From NCBI GenBank assembly GCA_017303555.1, contig JAFLCN010000005.1, forward strand, positions 124,001 to 188,000: DNA of 64,000 nt, given 5' to 3'. The notes beneath the pieces are model-generated. The model searched no databases. It saw nothing but the letters and a program-made list of their open reading frames with translations, and was not told the DNA's origin. A program made the translations under genes and the position numbers. The DNA is from Planctomycetota bacterium (GTDB lineage Bacteria; Planctomycetota; Phycisphaerae; Phycisphaerales; UBA1924). Below are positions 46,060 through 54,480 of this stretch, one piece after another. Every line of letters starts with the position of its first letter. Position 1 is the stretch's first letter.

Positions 46060-47568
46060 TTAGCCGAGGAGCTGGAGAGCGGCCTGAGGCGACTGGTTGG
46101 CCACACCAAGAATGTTGGTCGAGGCGTTCACCAGAATCTGGTTGCGGGTCAGCTTCGCCGTTTCCGCGGCAAAGTCGGCGTCGCGGATGATCGACTGAGC
46201 GGCAGTCGAGTTTTCCACGGCGACGCCCAGGCTGCGGACCGTCGAACCGATCGTGTTCGACTGGAAGGCGCCCAGTCGGCCGGCGAGCGACGAGCTCTGG
46301 AGGATCGCCGCGGCGATGACCTTCTGAGCGTTCTCGGTGTTGCCGTTCACGACGTTGTTGGCCTTGCCCGAGGCGAGGCTGTTGAGGTAGCCAAGGGCCT
46401 GGGTGCCGAGCTTGGTGGTTTCAACCGACTGGATGCCGATCGAGACCTTTCCGCCGATGTCCACGTTGCCGTTGAGCTGGAAGCTTGCACCGCCACCGAT
46501 GATGGAGAAGGCGTGCGACCCGACGGCGCCGAGGGTCTGCGACTGGCTGTCGGTGAGCGTGACTTCGACGTCGAGGAAGTCGGTGTTCACGCGGGCCGTC
46601 TTGCCGGTCGCGGTCGTCGAGATGCCGTTGATCGTCGCGGTGACGTCGGCACCCTTCTTGGTGATGGTGTTGGTCGCACCGGCGAACGTGCTGACGCGGT
46701 TGGTATCCGCGACGGCATCGTTCGTGGCGTTCAGCTTGTACACGCCGTTCTGGCTGCCCGCGGCGATGTTGCCGGCATCCACGACGCGGAGGCTGGCGTA
46801 GTTGGCGCTGCCGAAGTCGGTCGCGTCGAGACGGATGCCCGTGCTCGAGACGGTGGCCTTGGCGCCCGTGATGCTGGTGAAGCTGTTGATGGCAGCCGCG
46901 ATGTTCGCGATGCTCGTCGAGCTGCTGAAGGTGAGCTGGCGGGTGCCGCTGGCGCCGCCGACTTCGATGGTGAACTGGCTGCCGGTGCCCGTGTCGATCG
47001 ACGTTGCGCCGAACGAGAGGAACATGCCGCCCTTGTGCGCCGAAGCGGTGACAAGGACGTCCACGTTCGTGCTGCCGTTGAACTTGGCGGCGTTGATCTT
47101 GTAGTCCGCCACGCCGGTGGCGACGGCCGAGGTCTTGAAGTCAAAGTTGCCGTTCAGGAGGCGCACGCCCTGGAAGGAGGTGCTGCTCGAGATTCGGTCG
47201 ATGGTCTGGAGAATCGAGTCGATCTGAAGCTGGTTTGCCTGCTTTTCCGACTCGGAGATACCCGCGGCGCTCGAGCTCGACGTGACCAGGCCCTGGAGCT
47301 GGGTCAGAAGGCTCGACACTTCCGTGATGCCGCCGGCGGCAATGTTCACGACCTGGTCGGCGCGGTTCGCGTTCGAGACCGCGGCATTCTTACCGGCGAT
47401 TTCGGCGCTGAGGTTGTTGCTCGCGATCAAACCGGCAGGATCGTCCTTACCGCTGTTGATGCGAAGACCCGTCGAGAGACGCTCGAGCGAGGTGGACAGG
47501 CCGTTCTGGTTCTGGCCGAGCACCCGCTGAGCAATCAGCGACTGAACGTTTGTATTAATCCGTCCCAT
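46060..47568 (-). CDS. Flagellin (paralogue 1)
   Basis: Filament subunit, 502 residues, ATG 47568 behind GGAGGA. N-terminal D0/D1 (MGRINTNVQSLIAQRVLGQN, LERLSTGLRINSGKDDPAGL, residues 1-170) and C-terminal D1/D0 (SSLAGRLGAFQSNTIG, RDADFAAETAKLTRNQILVNAST, ending ALQLLG) are the flagellin signature; the middle has a flagellin-IN-like repeat (QFTIEVGGASGTRQLTF). It is very like the next two flagellins. The leader has ACGGAGGA at the ribosome site followed by the palindrome GGAATCGATTCC, and two further hairpins near 47637-47658 and 47668-47685. Confidence 0.97.
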   Translation of the reverse strand: MGRINTNVQSLIAQRVLGQNQNGLSTSLERLSTGLRINSGKDDPAGLIASNNLSAEIAGKNAAVSNANRADQVVNIAAGGITEVSSLLTQLQGLVTSSSSAAGISESEKQANQLQIDSILQTIDRISSSTSFQGVRLLNGNFDFKTSAVATGVADYKINAAKFNGSTNVDVLVTASAHKGGMFLSFGATSIDTGTGSQFTIEVGGASGTRQLTFSSSTSIANIAAAINSFTSITGAKATVSSTGIRLDATDFGSANYASLRVVDAGNIAAGSQNGVYKLNATNDAVADTNRVSTFAGATNTITKKGADVTATINGISTTATGKTARVNTDFLDVEVTLTDSQSQTLGAVGSHAFSIIGGGASFQLNGNVDIGGKVSIGIQSVETTKLGTQALGYLNSLASGKANNVVNGNTENAQKVIAAAILQSSSLAGRLGAFQSNTIGSTVRSLGVAVENSTAAQSIIRDADFAAETAKLTRNQILVNASTNILGVANQSPQAALQLLG

Positions 47569-47874
47569 GGAATCGATTCCTCCGTGATTCGTCCCGCACG
47601 CGGGTCGATCGGACGCCGCAGCGCCTACACCTTCCCGCGCCGGGCGAATGGCCCGGCACGACTCGCTCACACGGACGCCCGTGTGAAACGCCGAGGCGCA
47701 GAACCGATCCGCGCCGCCTCCGCCCCCTCACCGTCACGCATGGCTCGGGGGGGCCAGACTCGAAAATCGGGAGACGGAACGCGCCGGCCAAGCGCGGGGC
47801 TCATTCGGCGCTCGAAACGGGTTCGTCTGTGCGCCCTGCGCCGACCTGCGCGAAGTGTTCTCGGCACCTGAGAA

Positions 47875-47900
47875 AAGACCCGCGATTTCTCGCGGGTCTT
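47875..47900 (-). terminator. Intrinsic terminator of flagellin gene at 47947
   Basis: An 11-base perfect stem on the minus strand (AAGACCCGCGA with TCGCGGGTCTT, 4-base loop) followed by TTTTC, 46 bases behind the stop codon. The flagellins are therefore mostly transcribed as single genes. Confidence 0.85.
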
Positions 47901-47946
47901 GGGAGGGCTTGCTTTGCGTTTTGGGACTCAGCCTTCGGCGGATTTC

Positions 47947-49458
47947 TTAGCCCAGCAACTGGAGCACCGACTGCGGGGCCTGGTTCGCAAGACCGAGCAC
48001 GTTGGTCGAGGCGTTCACAAGAATCTGCGAGCGCGTCAACCCGGCGGTTTCCGCGGCAAAGTCGGCATCGCGGATCGCGGACTCGGCGGCGGTCGTGTTC
48101 TCGACCGAAACGCTCAGGCTGCGGATCGTCGAACCCACCGTGTTCGACTGGAACGCACCCAGCCGCCCTCGGAGCGAGGAAACCTGCTCGATCGCCCGGT
48201 TCACGATTCGCTGGGCCTGCTCGGAGTTGCCGTCCACCAGGTTATTGGCCTGGCCGGCAACCAGTGAGTTCAGGTAGCCCGTCGTCGAAGTTCCGAGAAG
48301 CGAGGTATTGACGGTCTGGATGCCGATCGAGACGCGCCCCGCGATGTTGACTTGGCCGCTCAACTGGAAGTCGGCTCCGCCCCCCGTGATCGTGAATGCG
48401 TGGGTGCCGACCGCGCCGAGCGTTTGCGCCTGCGTCGTCGTCAGGGTGGTCTCGACGTCCAGGAAGTCGGTGTTGATCCGGATCGACTTGCCGTTCGCCG
48501 TCGCGATGATGCCGTTGATGGTCGCCTGCAGGTCTTGGCCCTTGTCGGTTATCGTGTTCACGGCGTTCGCGAAGGTCGTCCGGACGCTGGCAGCGGCAGA
48601 GTTGGTGTTGCTGGTGTTGAGGTCGTAGATACCTTCCTGGCCGCCGCTGGCGATTCCCGCGGCACGCACGACCTTGATCGAGGTGTACTGCTGCGAGCCG
48701 AATTCGGAGCTGAAAAGCTTGATCCCGGTTGCCGAGGCCTTGGCCTGCGTTCCGGTCACCGAAGCGAAGCTGTTGATCGCGGCGGCGATGTTGGTCAATG
48801 TGGTGGAGGAGCTGAACGTGAGCTGGCGGGTTCCGAAAACTCCGCCGATCTCGATCGTGAACTGGCTGTTCACGCCCGTATCAATAGAAGCGGCGCCGAA
48901 GGAGAGGTAGAAACCGGCCTGCTGGGCCGAACCGGTGACCAGGATGTCGGTGTGGAGAGAACCGCCGGTGTACTTTGCCGCGTTGATGCGGTAGTCGGCG
49001 ACGCCGCTGGCGACGTTGCTGGTCCGGAAATCAAAGCTGCCGTTGAGCAGCTTGACACCCTGGAAGCTTGTGGCAGATGAGATGCGATCGATCGTCTGGA
49101 GGATCGAATCGACCTGCAGCTGGTTGGCTTGCCGTTCGGCGTTGGAAATGCCGGCGGAGGAGGACGAGCTGGTGATGAGCCCCTGCAGTTCGGTGAGCAG
49201 CGAGCTCACTTCCTGCAGGCCACCCTCGGCGATGTTGACCACCTGGTCGGCCCGGGTCGCGTTCGCGACGGCCTGATTGGTGGACTTGATCTCCGAGCGG
49301 AGATTTTCGGACGCGATGAGACCGGCCGGATCGTCCGCGCCGCGGCTGATCCGGAGGCCCGTGCTCAGACGCTCGAGCGATGTTGACAGCGAACGCTGGT
49401 TCTGCTGCAACACGCGCTGAGCAATCAGGGACTGGACGTTGGAGTTGATGCGGCTCAT
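47947..49458 (-). CDS. Flagellin (paralogue 2)
   Basis: Filament subunit of 503 residues, start ATG 49458 (MSRINSNVQSLIAQRVLQQN) behind GAGGAAAG. Same D0/D1 ends and central flagellin-IN-like motif as paralogues 1 and 3 (FTIEIGGVFGTRQLTF); the C-terminus is ASTNVLGLANQAPQSVLQLLG. Residues LRISRGADDPAGLIASENL show some divergence from the others. Of the four it has the best sigma-28-like promoter (49574-49600) and a leader of about 110 bases with a strong GGA-loop hairpin. Confidence 0.97.
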   Translation of the reverse strand: MSRINSNVQSLIAQRVLQQNQRSLSTSLERLSTGLRISRGADDPAGLIASENLRSEIKSTNQAVANATRADQVVNIAEGGLQEVSSLLTELQGLITSSSSSAGISNAERQANQLQVDSILQTIDRISSATSFQGVKLLNGSFDFRTSNVASGVADYRINAAKYTGGSLHTDILVTGSAQQAGFYLSFGAASIDTGVNSQFTIEIGGVFGTRQLTFSSSTTLTNIAAAINSFASVTGTQAKASATGIKLFSSEFGSQQYTSIKVVRAAGIASGGQEGIYDLNTSNTNSAAASVRTTFANAVNTITDKGQDLQATINGIIATANGKSIRINTDFLDVETTLTTTQAQTLGAVGTHAFTITGGGADFQLSGQVNIAGRVSIGIQTVNTSLLGTSTTGYLNSLVAGQANNLVDGNSEQAQRIVNRAIEQVSSLRGRLGAFQSNTVGSTIRSLSVSVENTTAAESAIRDADFAAETAGLTRSQILVNASTNVLGLANQAPQSVLQLLG

Positions 49459-49508
49459 GGCGACTTTCCTCAAGACCGGACCGTGCGACCGGGCAAGACG
49501 CCCGGCTC

Positions 49509-49534
49509 CAAAGTCCGCATCCGTGCGGACTTTG
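49509..49534 (-). promoter_or_regulatory. Leader hairpin with GGA loop, candidate CsrA site, flagellin 2
   Basis: On the transcribed strand an 11-base perfect stem (CAAAGTCCGCA with TGCGGACTTTG) closes a tetraloop CGGA, giving GCACGGATGC at the tip. CsrA/RsmA prefers A-N-GGA exposed in a hairpin loop. It is about 50 bases before the ATG, with a second GGA in the ribosome site (GAGGAAAG), the two-site layout known for the Bacillus hag leader. Confidence 0.55.
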
Positions 49535-49573
49535 CGTCAGTGCCGGAGGTTTCCGGTCGTTGACGCACTTTGG

Positions 49574-49600
49574 CCATCGGCGCGTCCGGAAAGCACTTTG
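49574..49600 (-). promoter_or_regulatory. Sigma-28 (FliA)-like promoter of flagellin 2
   Basis: Minus strand reads CAAAGTGC, 11 bases, GCCGATGG, against the FliA consensus TAAAGTTT-N11-GCCGATAA: five of eight and six of eight matches at exact spacing. It predicts a start near 49567 and a leader of roughly 110 bases. Confidence 0.55.
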
Positions 49601-49662
49601 AGCCGTCTCATAAAAAACAGTCCAAAAACCACCGGCATTTTTTGCGCAGTGCGCAAAGGAAA

Positions 49663-49692
49663 CCGGCCCCGGGGAAACAAACCCGGGGCCGG
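49663..49692 (-). terminator. Intrinsic terminator of flagellin gene at 49726
   Basis: Minus-strand stem of 11 G/C pairs (CCGGCCCCGGG with CCCGGGGCCGG, 8-base loop) followed by TTTCC, about 33 bases behind the stop codon. Confidence 0.85.
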
Positions 49693-49725
49693 CCTGAAGG
49701 ATCGAGATGTCAGAATCGCTTTGAA

Positions 49726-51234
49726 TTAGCCGAGAAGCTGGAGCACCGACTGCGGAGCCTGGTTGGCGAGGCCCAGGACGTTGGTGGAGGCGTTCACAAG
49801 GATCTGCGAACGCGTGAGGCCGGCGGTTTCGGCCGCGAAATCGGCGTCACGGATGATCGACTGTGCGGCCGTTGCGTTCTCGACGGCGACGCCGAGGCTG
49901 CGGATGGTCGCACCGACCGTGTTCGACTGGAAGGCGCCCAGGCGGCCCGAGAGCGAGCTGATCTGCTCGATCGCGGCGCCCACGATCTTCTGAGCCGTTT
50001 CGGTGCTGCCCTTGACGACGTTGGACGACTGGCCGCTCGAAAGCTCGCTCAGGTAACCCACAACGCTGTTGCCCAGGGCGGTGGTGCCGACCGACTGGAT
50101 GCCGATCGCAACCTTGCCCGAGATGTCAACATTGCCGGCGAGCGTGAAGGTTGCACCGCCCCCGATGATCGAGAAGGCGTGCGAGCCGACGGCGCCGAGC
50201 GTCTGCGACTGCCCCGTGGTCAGGGTAGTTTCAACATCGAGGAAGTCGGTGTTGATCCGGGCGGTCTTTCCGTTGGTGATCGCGGCGACGCCGTTGATGG
50301 TCGCCTGCATGTCCTTGCCCTTGTTGGTGATCGTGTTGGTCACCTGGTCGAAGGAGTTGCGCCGGGTACCGGCCGAGGCGTTGGTGTTGTTGCTCACAAG
50401 GTCGTAGACGCCGATGTTGCCGCCGGAGCCAACGCTGCCCGCGTCAACGACGCGCAGGCTGACGAAGTTCGCGCTGCCGAAGTCGGATGCGCTGAGCTTG
50501 ATGCCGGTGCTCGAGACCGAGGCGTTCACGCCGGTGATGCTGGTGAAGCTGTTGATCGCGGCGGCGATGTTCGTGAGGCTCGTGGAGCTGCTGAACGTGA
50601 GCTGTCGGCTTCCCGAGGCGCCGCCGACTTCGATGGTGAACTGGCTGCCGGTGCCGGTGTCGATCGACGCCGCACCGAACGAGAGGAACATGCCTCCCTG
50701 CTGGGCCGAGCCGGTGACAAGCACGTCCACATTGGCGCTGCCTTGGAACTTGGCGGCGTTGATCTTGTAGTCGGCAACGCCCGCTGCGACGCCCGAGGTC
50801 TTGAAGTCGAAGTTGCCGTTCAGGAGCTTGATGCCCTGGAACGAGGTGCTGGTCGAGATGCGGTCGATCGTCTGGAGAATCGAGTCGATCTGGAGCTGAT
50901 TTGCCGAGCGTTCCGCGTCGGAGATGCCTGCCGACGACGAGGTCGCCGTGATCAGGCCCTGGAGCTGCGTGAGCAGGCCCGAGACTTCGGACAGACCGCC
51001 GGCGGCGATGTTCACCACCTGGTCGGCGCGGTTGGCGTTGGCGACGGCGGCGTTCTTGCTCGCGATCTCGGCGCCGAGGTTGTTGCTGGCGATGAGGCCG
51101 GCGGGATCGTCCTTGCCGCTGTTGATGCGGAGGCCGGTGGACAGGCGCTGCAGCGAGCTGCTGAGCGACTGCTGGTTCTGCCCGAGCACGCGCTGGGCGA
51201 TCAGAGATTGAACGTTGGTATTGATGCGGCCCAT
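49726..51234 (-). CDS. Flagellin (paralogue 3)
   Basis: Filament subunit of 502 residues, start ATG 51234 (MGRINTNVQSLIAQRVLGQNQ) behind GGAGG in the context CACGGAGG. D0/D1 ends as in paralogue 1; the middle carries the same flagellin-IN-like segment (QFTIEVGGASGSRQLTF), showing recent duplication. C-terminus NVLGLANQAPQSVLQLLG is identical to paralogue 2, while the N-terminus is identical to paralogue 1, so gene conversion between copies is possible. Own terminator downstream and a sigma-28-like promoter upstream. Confidence 0.97.
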   Translation of the reverse strand: MGRINTNVQSLIAQRVLGQNQQSLSSSLQRLSTGLRINSGKDDPAGLIASNNLGAEIASKNAAVANANRADQVVNIAAGGLSEVSGLLTQLQGLITATSSSAGISDAERSANQLQIDSILQTIDRISTSTSFQGIKLLNGNFDFKTSGVAAGVADYKINAAKFQGSANVDVLVTGSAQQGGMFLSFGAASIDTGTGSQFTIEVGGASGSRQLTFSSSTSLTNIAAAINSFTSITGVNASVSSTGIKLSASDFGSANFVSLRVVDAGSVGSGGNIGVYDLVSNNTNASAGTRRNSFDQVTNTITNKGKDMQATINGVAAITNGKTARINTDFLDVETTLTTGQSQTLGAVGSHAFSIIGGGATFTLAGNVDISGKVAIGIQSVGTTALGNSVVGYLSELSSGQSSNVVKGSTETAQKIVGAAIEQISSLSGRLGAFQSNTVGATIRSLGVAVENATAAQSIIRDADFAAETAGLTRSQILVNASTNVLGLANQAPQSVLQLLG

Positions 51235-51437
51235 GGGCGACGAACCTCCGTGCTGACTCGCGAGCGGGGGTTCCGGCGTGACCCGGGTCCCGTTCGTTGC
51301 AAGGTCCGTTTCCGCCGCGATCGGCCGGTCGGACCTTGCGTTTCCGGTCCCGCACACGCGGAAGACCGGGCCCCGATTCCATTCCGGGGGCGATGCGCGT
51401 CGTCGGACCATCCGAAAACACGCGGTCGCACCTGCTC

Positions 51438-51464
51438 AATCGGGGGCAAGGAGGCGTTGATTTA
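51438..51464 (-). promoter_or_regulatory. Sigma-28 (FliA)-like promoter of flagellin 3
   Basis: Minus strand TAAATCAA, 11 bases, CCCCGATT: the TAAA of the -35 and CCGAT of the -10 match the FliA consensus with exact spacing. It would give a leader of about 200 bases that also holds the inverted repeat GCAAGGTCCG/CGGACCTTGC (51299-51308 and 51330-51339). Confidence 0.4.
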
Positions 51465-51551
51465 TGGGCGGTCGTTCAAAGTGAAACGACAGGTCCGTCT
51501 GTGCGGGCTGGGAAGGTCCGGAGAGTTTGTGGGACGTCCGAGAAACAAACA

Positions 51552-51576
51552 CGCCCCGGCGGAGGGTGCCGGGGCG
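51552..51576 (-). terminator. Intrinsic terminator of flagellin gene at 51658
   Basis: Minus-strand stem CGCCCCGGC/GCCGGGGCG (9 pairs, 7-base loop) followed by TGTTTGTTTC, about 80 bases behind the stop codon of the divergent flagellin. Confidence 0.8.
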
Positions 51577-51657
51577 TTGGGGAGGACGTGCGGAGTGTCG
51601 GGATAACCGATTGCGGCGCTTACATCACAACCGGACTTTCTGGCTCAATCGGCTCGA

Positions 51658-53220
51658 TCATCCCTGCAGGAGCTGGAGGACCGACTGGCTGGAGGCGTTG
51701 GCGAGCTGCAAGACAGTCGTGCCCGACTGGCTCAGGATCTGGGCGCGGGTCAGGGCGCTGGTTTCCGCGGCAAAGTCGGCGTCGCGGATCGCGGAACTGC
51801 TCGCCGTGAGATTCTCGAGCGCACTGTTCAGCGAGCGGGTGTTGGGCTCGAGAACGTTCCGCTGGAAGGCGCCGAGCCTGCCGCGGAGGATGCTCACCTC
51901 GTCGATCGCCCGCTCCAGGATGTCGCTGGCGATGGTGAAGTCCTTGCTCTTGAGGCTGGCATCGATCGAGTTGGACCCGCCGGTGGTCAGCGAAGAGAGG
52001 AACTGCATGGTGCTGCCGACGAGCACGCCGCCGAGATTCGAGGCCGCGACGGACTGGGTCGCGAAGCTCGCCTGCTGTGAGGCGGAAACATCGGGTCCGA
52101 GCTGGAAGAGCGAGCCGCCGCCGGTGATATCGAAGTTGCTCGGCGTATTGGACACGGTGGTCGCGAAAGTCGCGGACAACTGCATGTCCATCGAGAGGTT
52201 GGGCGAATTGACCTTGATCTTGAGGCCGTCTCCGGTGGCGAGTGCGCCGTTGACGAGGGCCTGGACATTCTGCCCCTCGTCGCGCTGGCCAACCGAGATC
52301 GTGCCGTTGCCGATGAGCGTGGACCAGGCGAACGGAGCGCCCGAGGGCGCGGGAAGGTTGTTGGCGACCTTGTAGAGGTTGTTGCTGAAAGCATCGTCGG
52401 CGAGCGCCGGACCCTGGAGCCTCTTGACCGAGACGAACGCGTTGGAGCCGTAGTCTGTGGACGAGAAGACCATGCCGCTGGCCGCGTTGCCGTTGATGAG
52501 CGAGGCGCGGACGCCGGTGAGGCTGGTGAGGTTGTTGACCGCCGCGACCACGCTCGTCAGCGAGGAGTTGCTCGTGACGGTGATGGTCTGCACGCCCCGG
52601 ACGCCCGCGATCTGCAGGGTGGACGAGCTGAGGATGGTTCCGGCGGCGGTGGGGGGCTGGAAGTAGAGCGCGCCGGTCTGGGCAGAGGCAACGACGTTGA
52701 CCTTGACGTTGTACGTCGCCTGGCTGATGAACGAGGCGTTCCAGACCTTGGCCTGCACGACCTCGTTGGGGTTCACGCCCGAGAGGTTGTAGTCGAGGCT
52801 GCCGTTGAGCAGCTTGAGCGAACCGAAGCTGGCGGTGTCGCTGATGCGGGTGATGCTGGCGATGGCGGAGTCGATCTGGAGCTGATTTGCGTTGCGCTCC
52901 GCGTCGGAGTTGGCGCCGGTGTTGGCACTCTCGACGATCAGCGACTTGATCGAGTTGAGCAGATCGCTCACTTCCGACAGCGAGGCCTCCGTCGTGGAGA
53001 TCACGTTGGCGGCTCGGTCCGAGTTGCTGATCCCCTGGTTCACACCAGAGATGTTCGAGCGCAGTCGTTCCGAGATGATCATCCCCGCGGGATCATCCGC
53101 GCCGCGGTTGATCCGCAGCCCGGTGCTGAGACGCTCGAATCGCGTCTGCAGCTCAGACTGGATGCTGCGCAGATTCCTCTGTGCGAGCACGCTGGGGATG
53201 TTTGTGTTTATCCGGGCCAT
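51658..53220 (-). CDS. Flagellin (divergent paralogue 4)
   Basis: A 520-residue flagellin distinct from the other three. ATG 53220 is 6 bases behind GGAGG. N-terminus MARINTNIPSVLAQRNLRSI, LSTGLRINRGADDPAGMIISERL; C-terminus VSILRGRLGAFQRNVLEPNT, RDADFAAETSALTRAQILSQSG, ending VLQLLQG. The centre differs, though a flagellin-IN-like stretch (LQIAGVRGVQTITV) is present. It is nearest to csrA (118 bases) and could be a minor or proximal filament subunit. Its ribosome site lies in a small stem-loop (53222-53239). Confidence 0.96.
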   Translation of the reverse strand: MARINTNIPSVLAQRNLRSIQSELQTRFERLSTGLRINRGADDPAGMIISERLRSNISGVNQGISNSDRAANVISTTEASLSEVSDLLNSIKSLIVESANTGANSDAERNANQLQIDSAIASITRISDTASFGSLKLLNGSLDYNLSGVNPNEVVQAKVWNASFISQATYNVKVNVVASAQTGALYFQPPTAAGTILSSSTLQIAGVRGVQTITVTSNSSLTSVVAAVNNLTSLTGVRASLINGNAASGMVFSSTDYGSNAFVSVKRLQGPALADDAFSNNLYKVANNLPAPSGAPFAWSTLIGNGTISVGQRDEGQNVQALVNGALATGDGLKIKVNSPNLSMDMQLSATFATTVSNTPSNFDITGGGSLFQLGPDVSASQQASFATQSVAASNLGGVLVGSTMQFLSSLTTGGSNSIDASLKSKDFTIASDILERAIDEVSILRGRLGAFQRNVLEPNTRSLNSALENLTASSSAIRDADFAAETSALTRAQILSQSGTTVLQLANASSQSVLQLLQG

Positions 53221-53221
53221 G

Positions 53222-53239
53222 GCAATCCTCCGTGATTGC
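53222..53239 (-). promoter_or_regulatory. Stem-loop over ribosome site of flagellin 4, candidate CsrA site
   Basis: Minus strand GCAATC-ACGGAG-GATTGC, then C and the ATG. A 6-base perfect stem exposes ACGGAG in a hexaloop, with the Shine-Dalgarno GGAGG partly in the loop. This fits the CsrA recognition rule (A-N-GGA in a loop overlapping the ribosome site). csrA and fliW are the next genes. Confidence 0.6.
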
Positions 53240-53338
53240 GAGCGGCGGTCTGACGAAGGTCGTTGAGAGCGTCAGACTTGCCTTTGAATCCTGCTGCGAA
53301 CTGGTTTCGGGAACGGTGATTCGGGTGGTTGAGATCGC

Positions 53339-53698
53339 TCACGCCGTGCGCGACTGCGCCCTCTTGGGCGCCGCCGGAGCATCGGTTAGCGTGAGTTCCG
53401 GCGTCGGTCGCACGGGGCCGGCGGCCAGCCTCGCGGTTTTCGACGTGTTGATGGTCTTTGCGGGACCGGGCGAGATCGAGGGATCGATCGAAGCGATGGC
53501 CGCTCCGGGCGTGATCGCCCGAGACGCCTGCTTGTTCTCCGCCTTGATCGCCTCGTAGATTTCCTTGCGATGAACCGCGATGCGGGTTGGGGCCGTTATG
53601 CCCAGACGAACCTTGTCGCCGCGGATATCCACCACGGTGATCTCGATTTCGTCCCCGATCATGATCGTTTCGTCGCGCTGACGCGAGAGCACCAGCAT
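53339..53698 (-). CDS. csrA: Carbon storage / translational regulator CsrA with extended C-terminus
   Basis: Small RNA-binding dimer that blocks ribosome access at GGA sites; in flagellated bacteria with FliW it controls flagellin translation. ATG 53698 follows AAGGAGG. Residues 1-55 are a complete CsrA ([49 protein letters not shown], with the RNA-contacting Leu4 and Arg44-type residues). The protein continues to 119 residues with a Pro/Ala/Ser/Thr-rich low-complexity tail, while most CsrA are 60-75. Upstream is fliW, downstream the flagellins. Its own leader CAAGGAGG could allow autoregulation. Confidence 0.95.
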   Translation of the reverse strand: MLVLSRQRDETIMIGDEIEITVVDIRGDKVRLGITAPTRIAVHRKEIYEAIKAENKQASRAITPGAAIASIDPSISPGPAKTINTSKTARLAAGPVRPTPELTLTDAPAAPKRAQSRTA

Positions 53699-53868
53699 GA
53701 AGAGCCTCCTTGCCGTCTATGGAGATTCGTTGAGTGTGAAGGGACAGGGAAGAGCGCGGCACATCGGTGAGCGTTTGTCGCTCCGAGAAGTCCGGTGTTG
53801 GGTTGCCGCGCTTTCGCATGATGTGCCGCCGGGCGATCCGTCGCCGGGCGGCGCGTGGAATCAGTGAA

Positions 53869-54324
53869 TCAGGCCGACAAGGCCTTGCGTGTCGGGGCCG
53901 CGGCGCCGACGGTCATGAGCGGATGCCGGACGGTCCAACGCTTCTCGGCGAGCACAACCTGCTCGCCCGTTCGATTCAACGTGTTGATGACCAGCGGGCC
54001 CTGCAGGTTGCCCGTGAGCTGGCGGTCGATCTTGTTCACGACCACAAAGACCTGCGCGTCATCGAGCTTGGCGAGGCCGAGCTCGGCCATCTGCTCCGGC
54101 CGGATCGGCACGGAATACTCGGGCACGAAGATCATCGGATCGGTGACCACGAAGGCCAGATCCGGATCTTCGAGCGACTGCAGCCAGAAGAAGCACGCGT
54201 CATCCGCCGGCTCGAGCAGGCAGAAACGCTTGCAATCCGCGAACCCGAGCAGCCCCTTCTGGAAGCTGATCACGCGGTCATCCGCGATATTGACTGTCCC
54301 GAACCTGCTGGTGCGAACTTCCAT
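53869..54324 (-). CDS. fliW: Flagellar assembly factor FliW
   Basis: FliW binds flagellin or CsrA; when flagellin is exported, freed FliW sequesters CsrA and relieves repression of flagellin translation. 151 residues from ATG 54324 with GGGAG about 9 bases before. Family sequence: MEVRTSRFGTVNIADDRVISF, FQKGLLGFADCKRF, SLEDPDLAFVVTDP, and VVVNKIDRQLTGNLQGPLVI, LNRTGEQVVL. Normal length. Order fliW-csrA-flagellins matches the partner-switch circuit known from Bacillus. Confidence 0.95.
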   Translation of the reverse strand: MEVRTSRFGTVNIADDRVISFQKGLLGFADCKRFCLLEPADDACFFWLQSLEDPDLAFVVTDPMIFVPEYSVPIRPEQMAELGLAKLDDAQVFVVVNKIDRQLTGNLQGPLVINTLNRTGEQVVLAEKRWTVRHPLMTVGAAAPTRKALSA

Positions 54325-54480
54325 CGTCGCGCTCCCGCGAAATACGGCCGCAATCCCCGGATCGCGCTCCGCCTCCCTGGCGGACGACGTCCTGTCACCC
54401 GAAAGTTCCCGCGGCCGAGGCGGGACGGGTCTGTCGATCCAATCCGAAGGCCGGGTCTTTCAACCGGGCCCGAGTTTCAG

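Noticed and set aside
49570..51606. 678-residue plus-strand open frame, and similar ones at 46513-47871 and 54889-56199
   Set aside because: Antisense to flagellins and flgL; repeated because the flagellins are paralogous, not because the frames are conserved genes.
46060..53220. Repeated sequence blocks resembling a large tandem repeat
   Set aside because: They are the conserved ends of four paralogous flagellin genes, not a CRISPR or satellite array.
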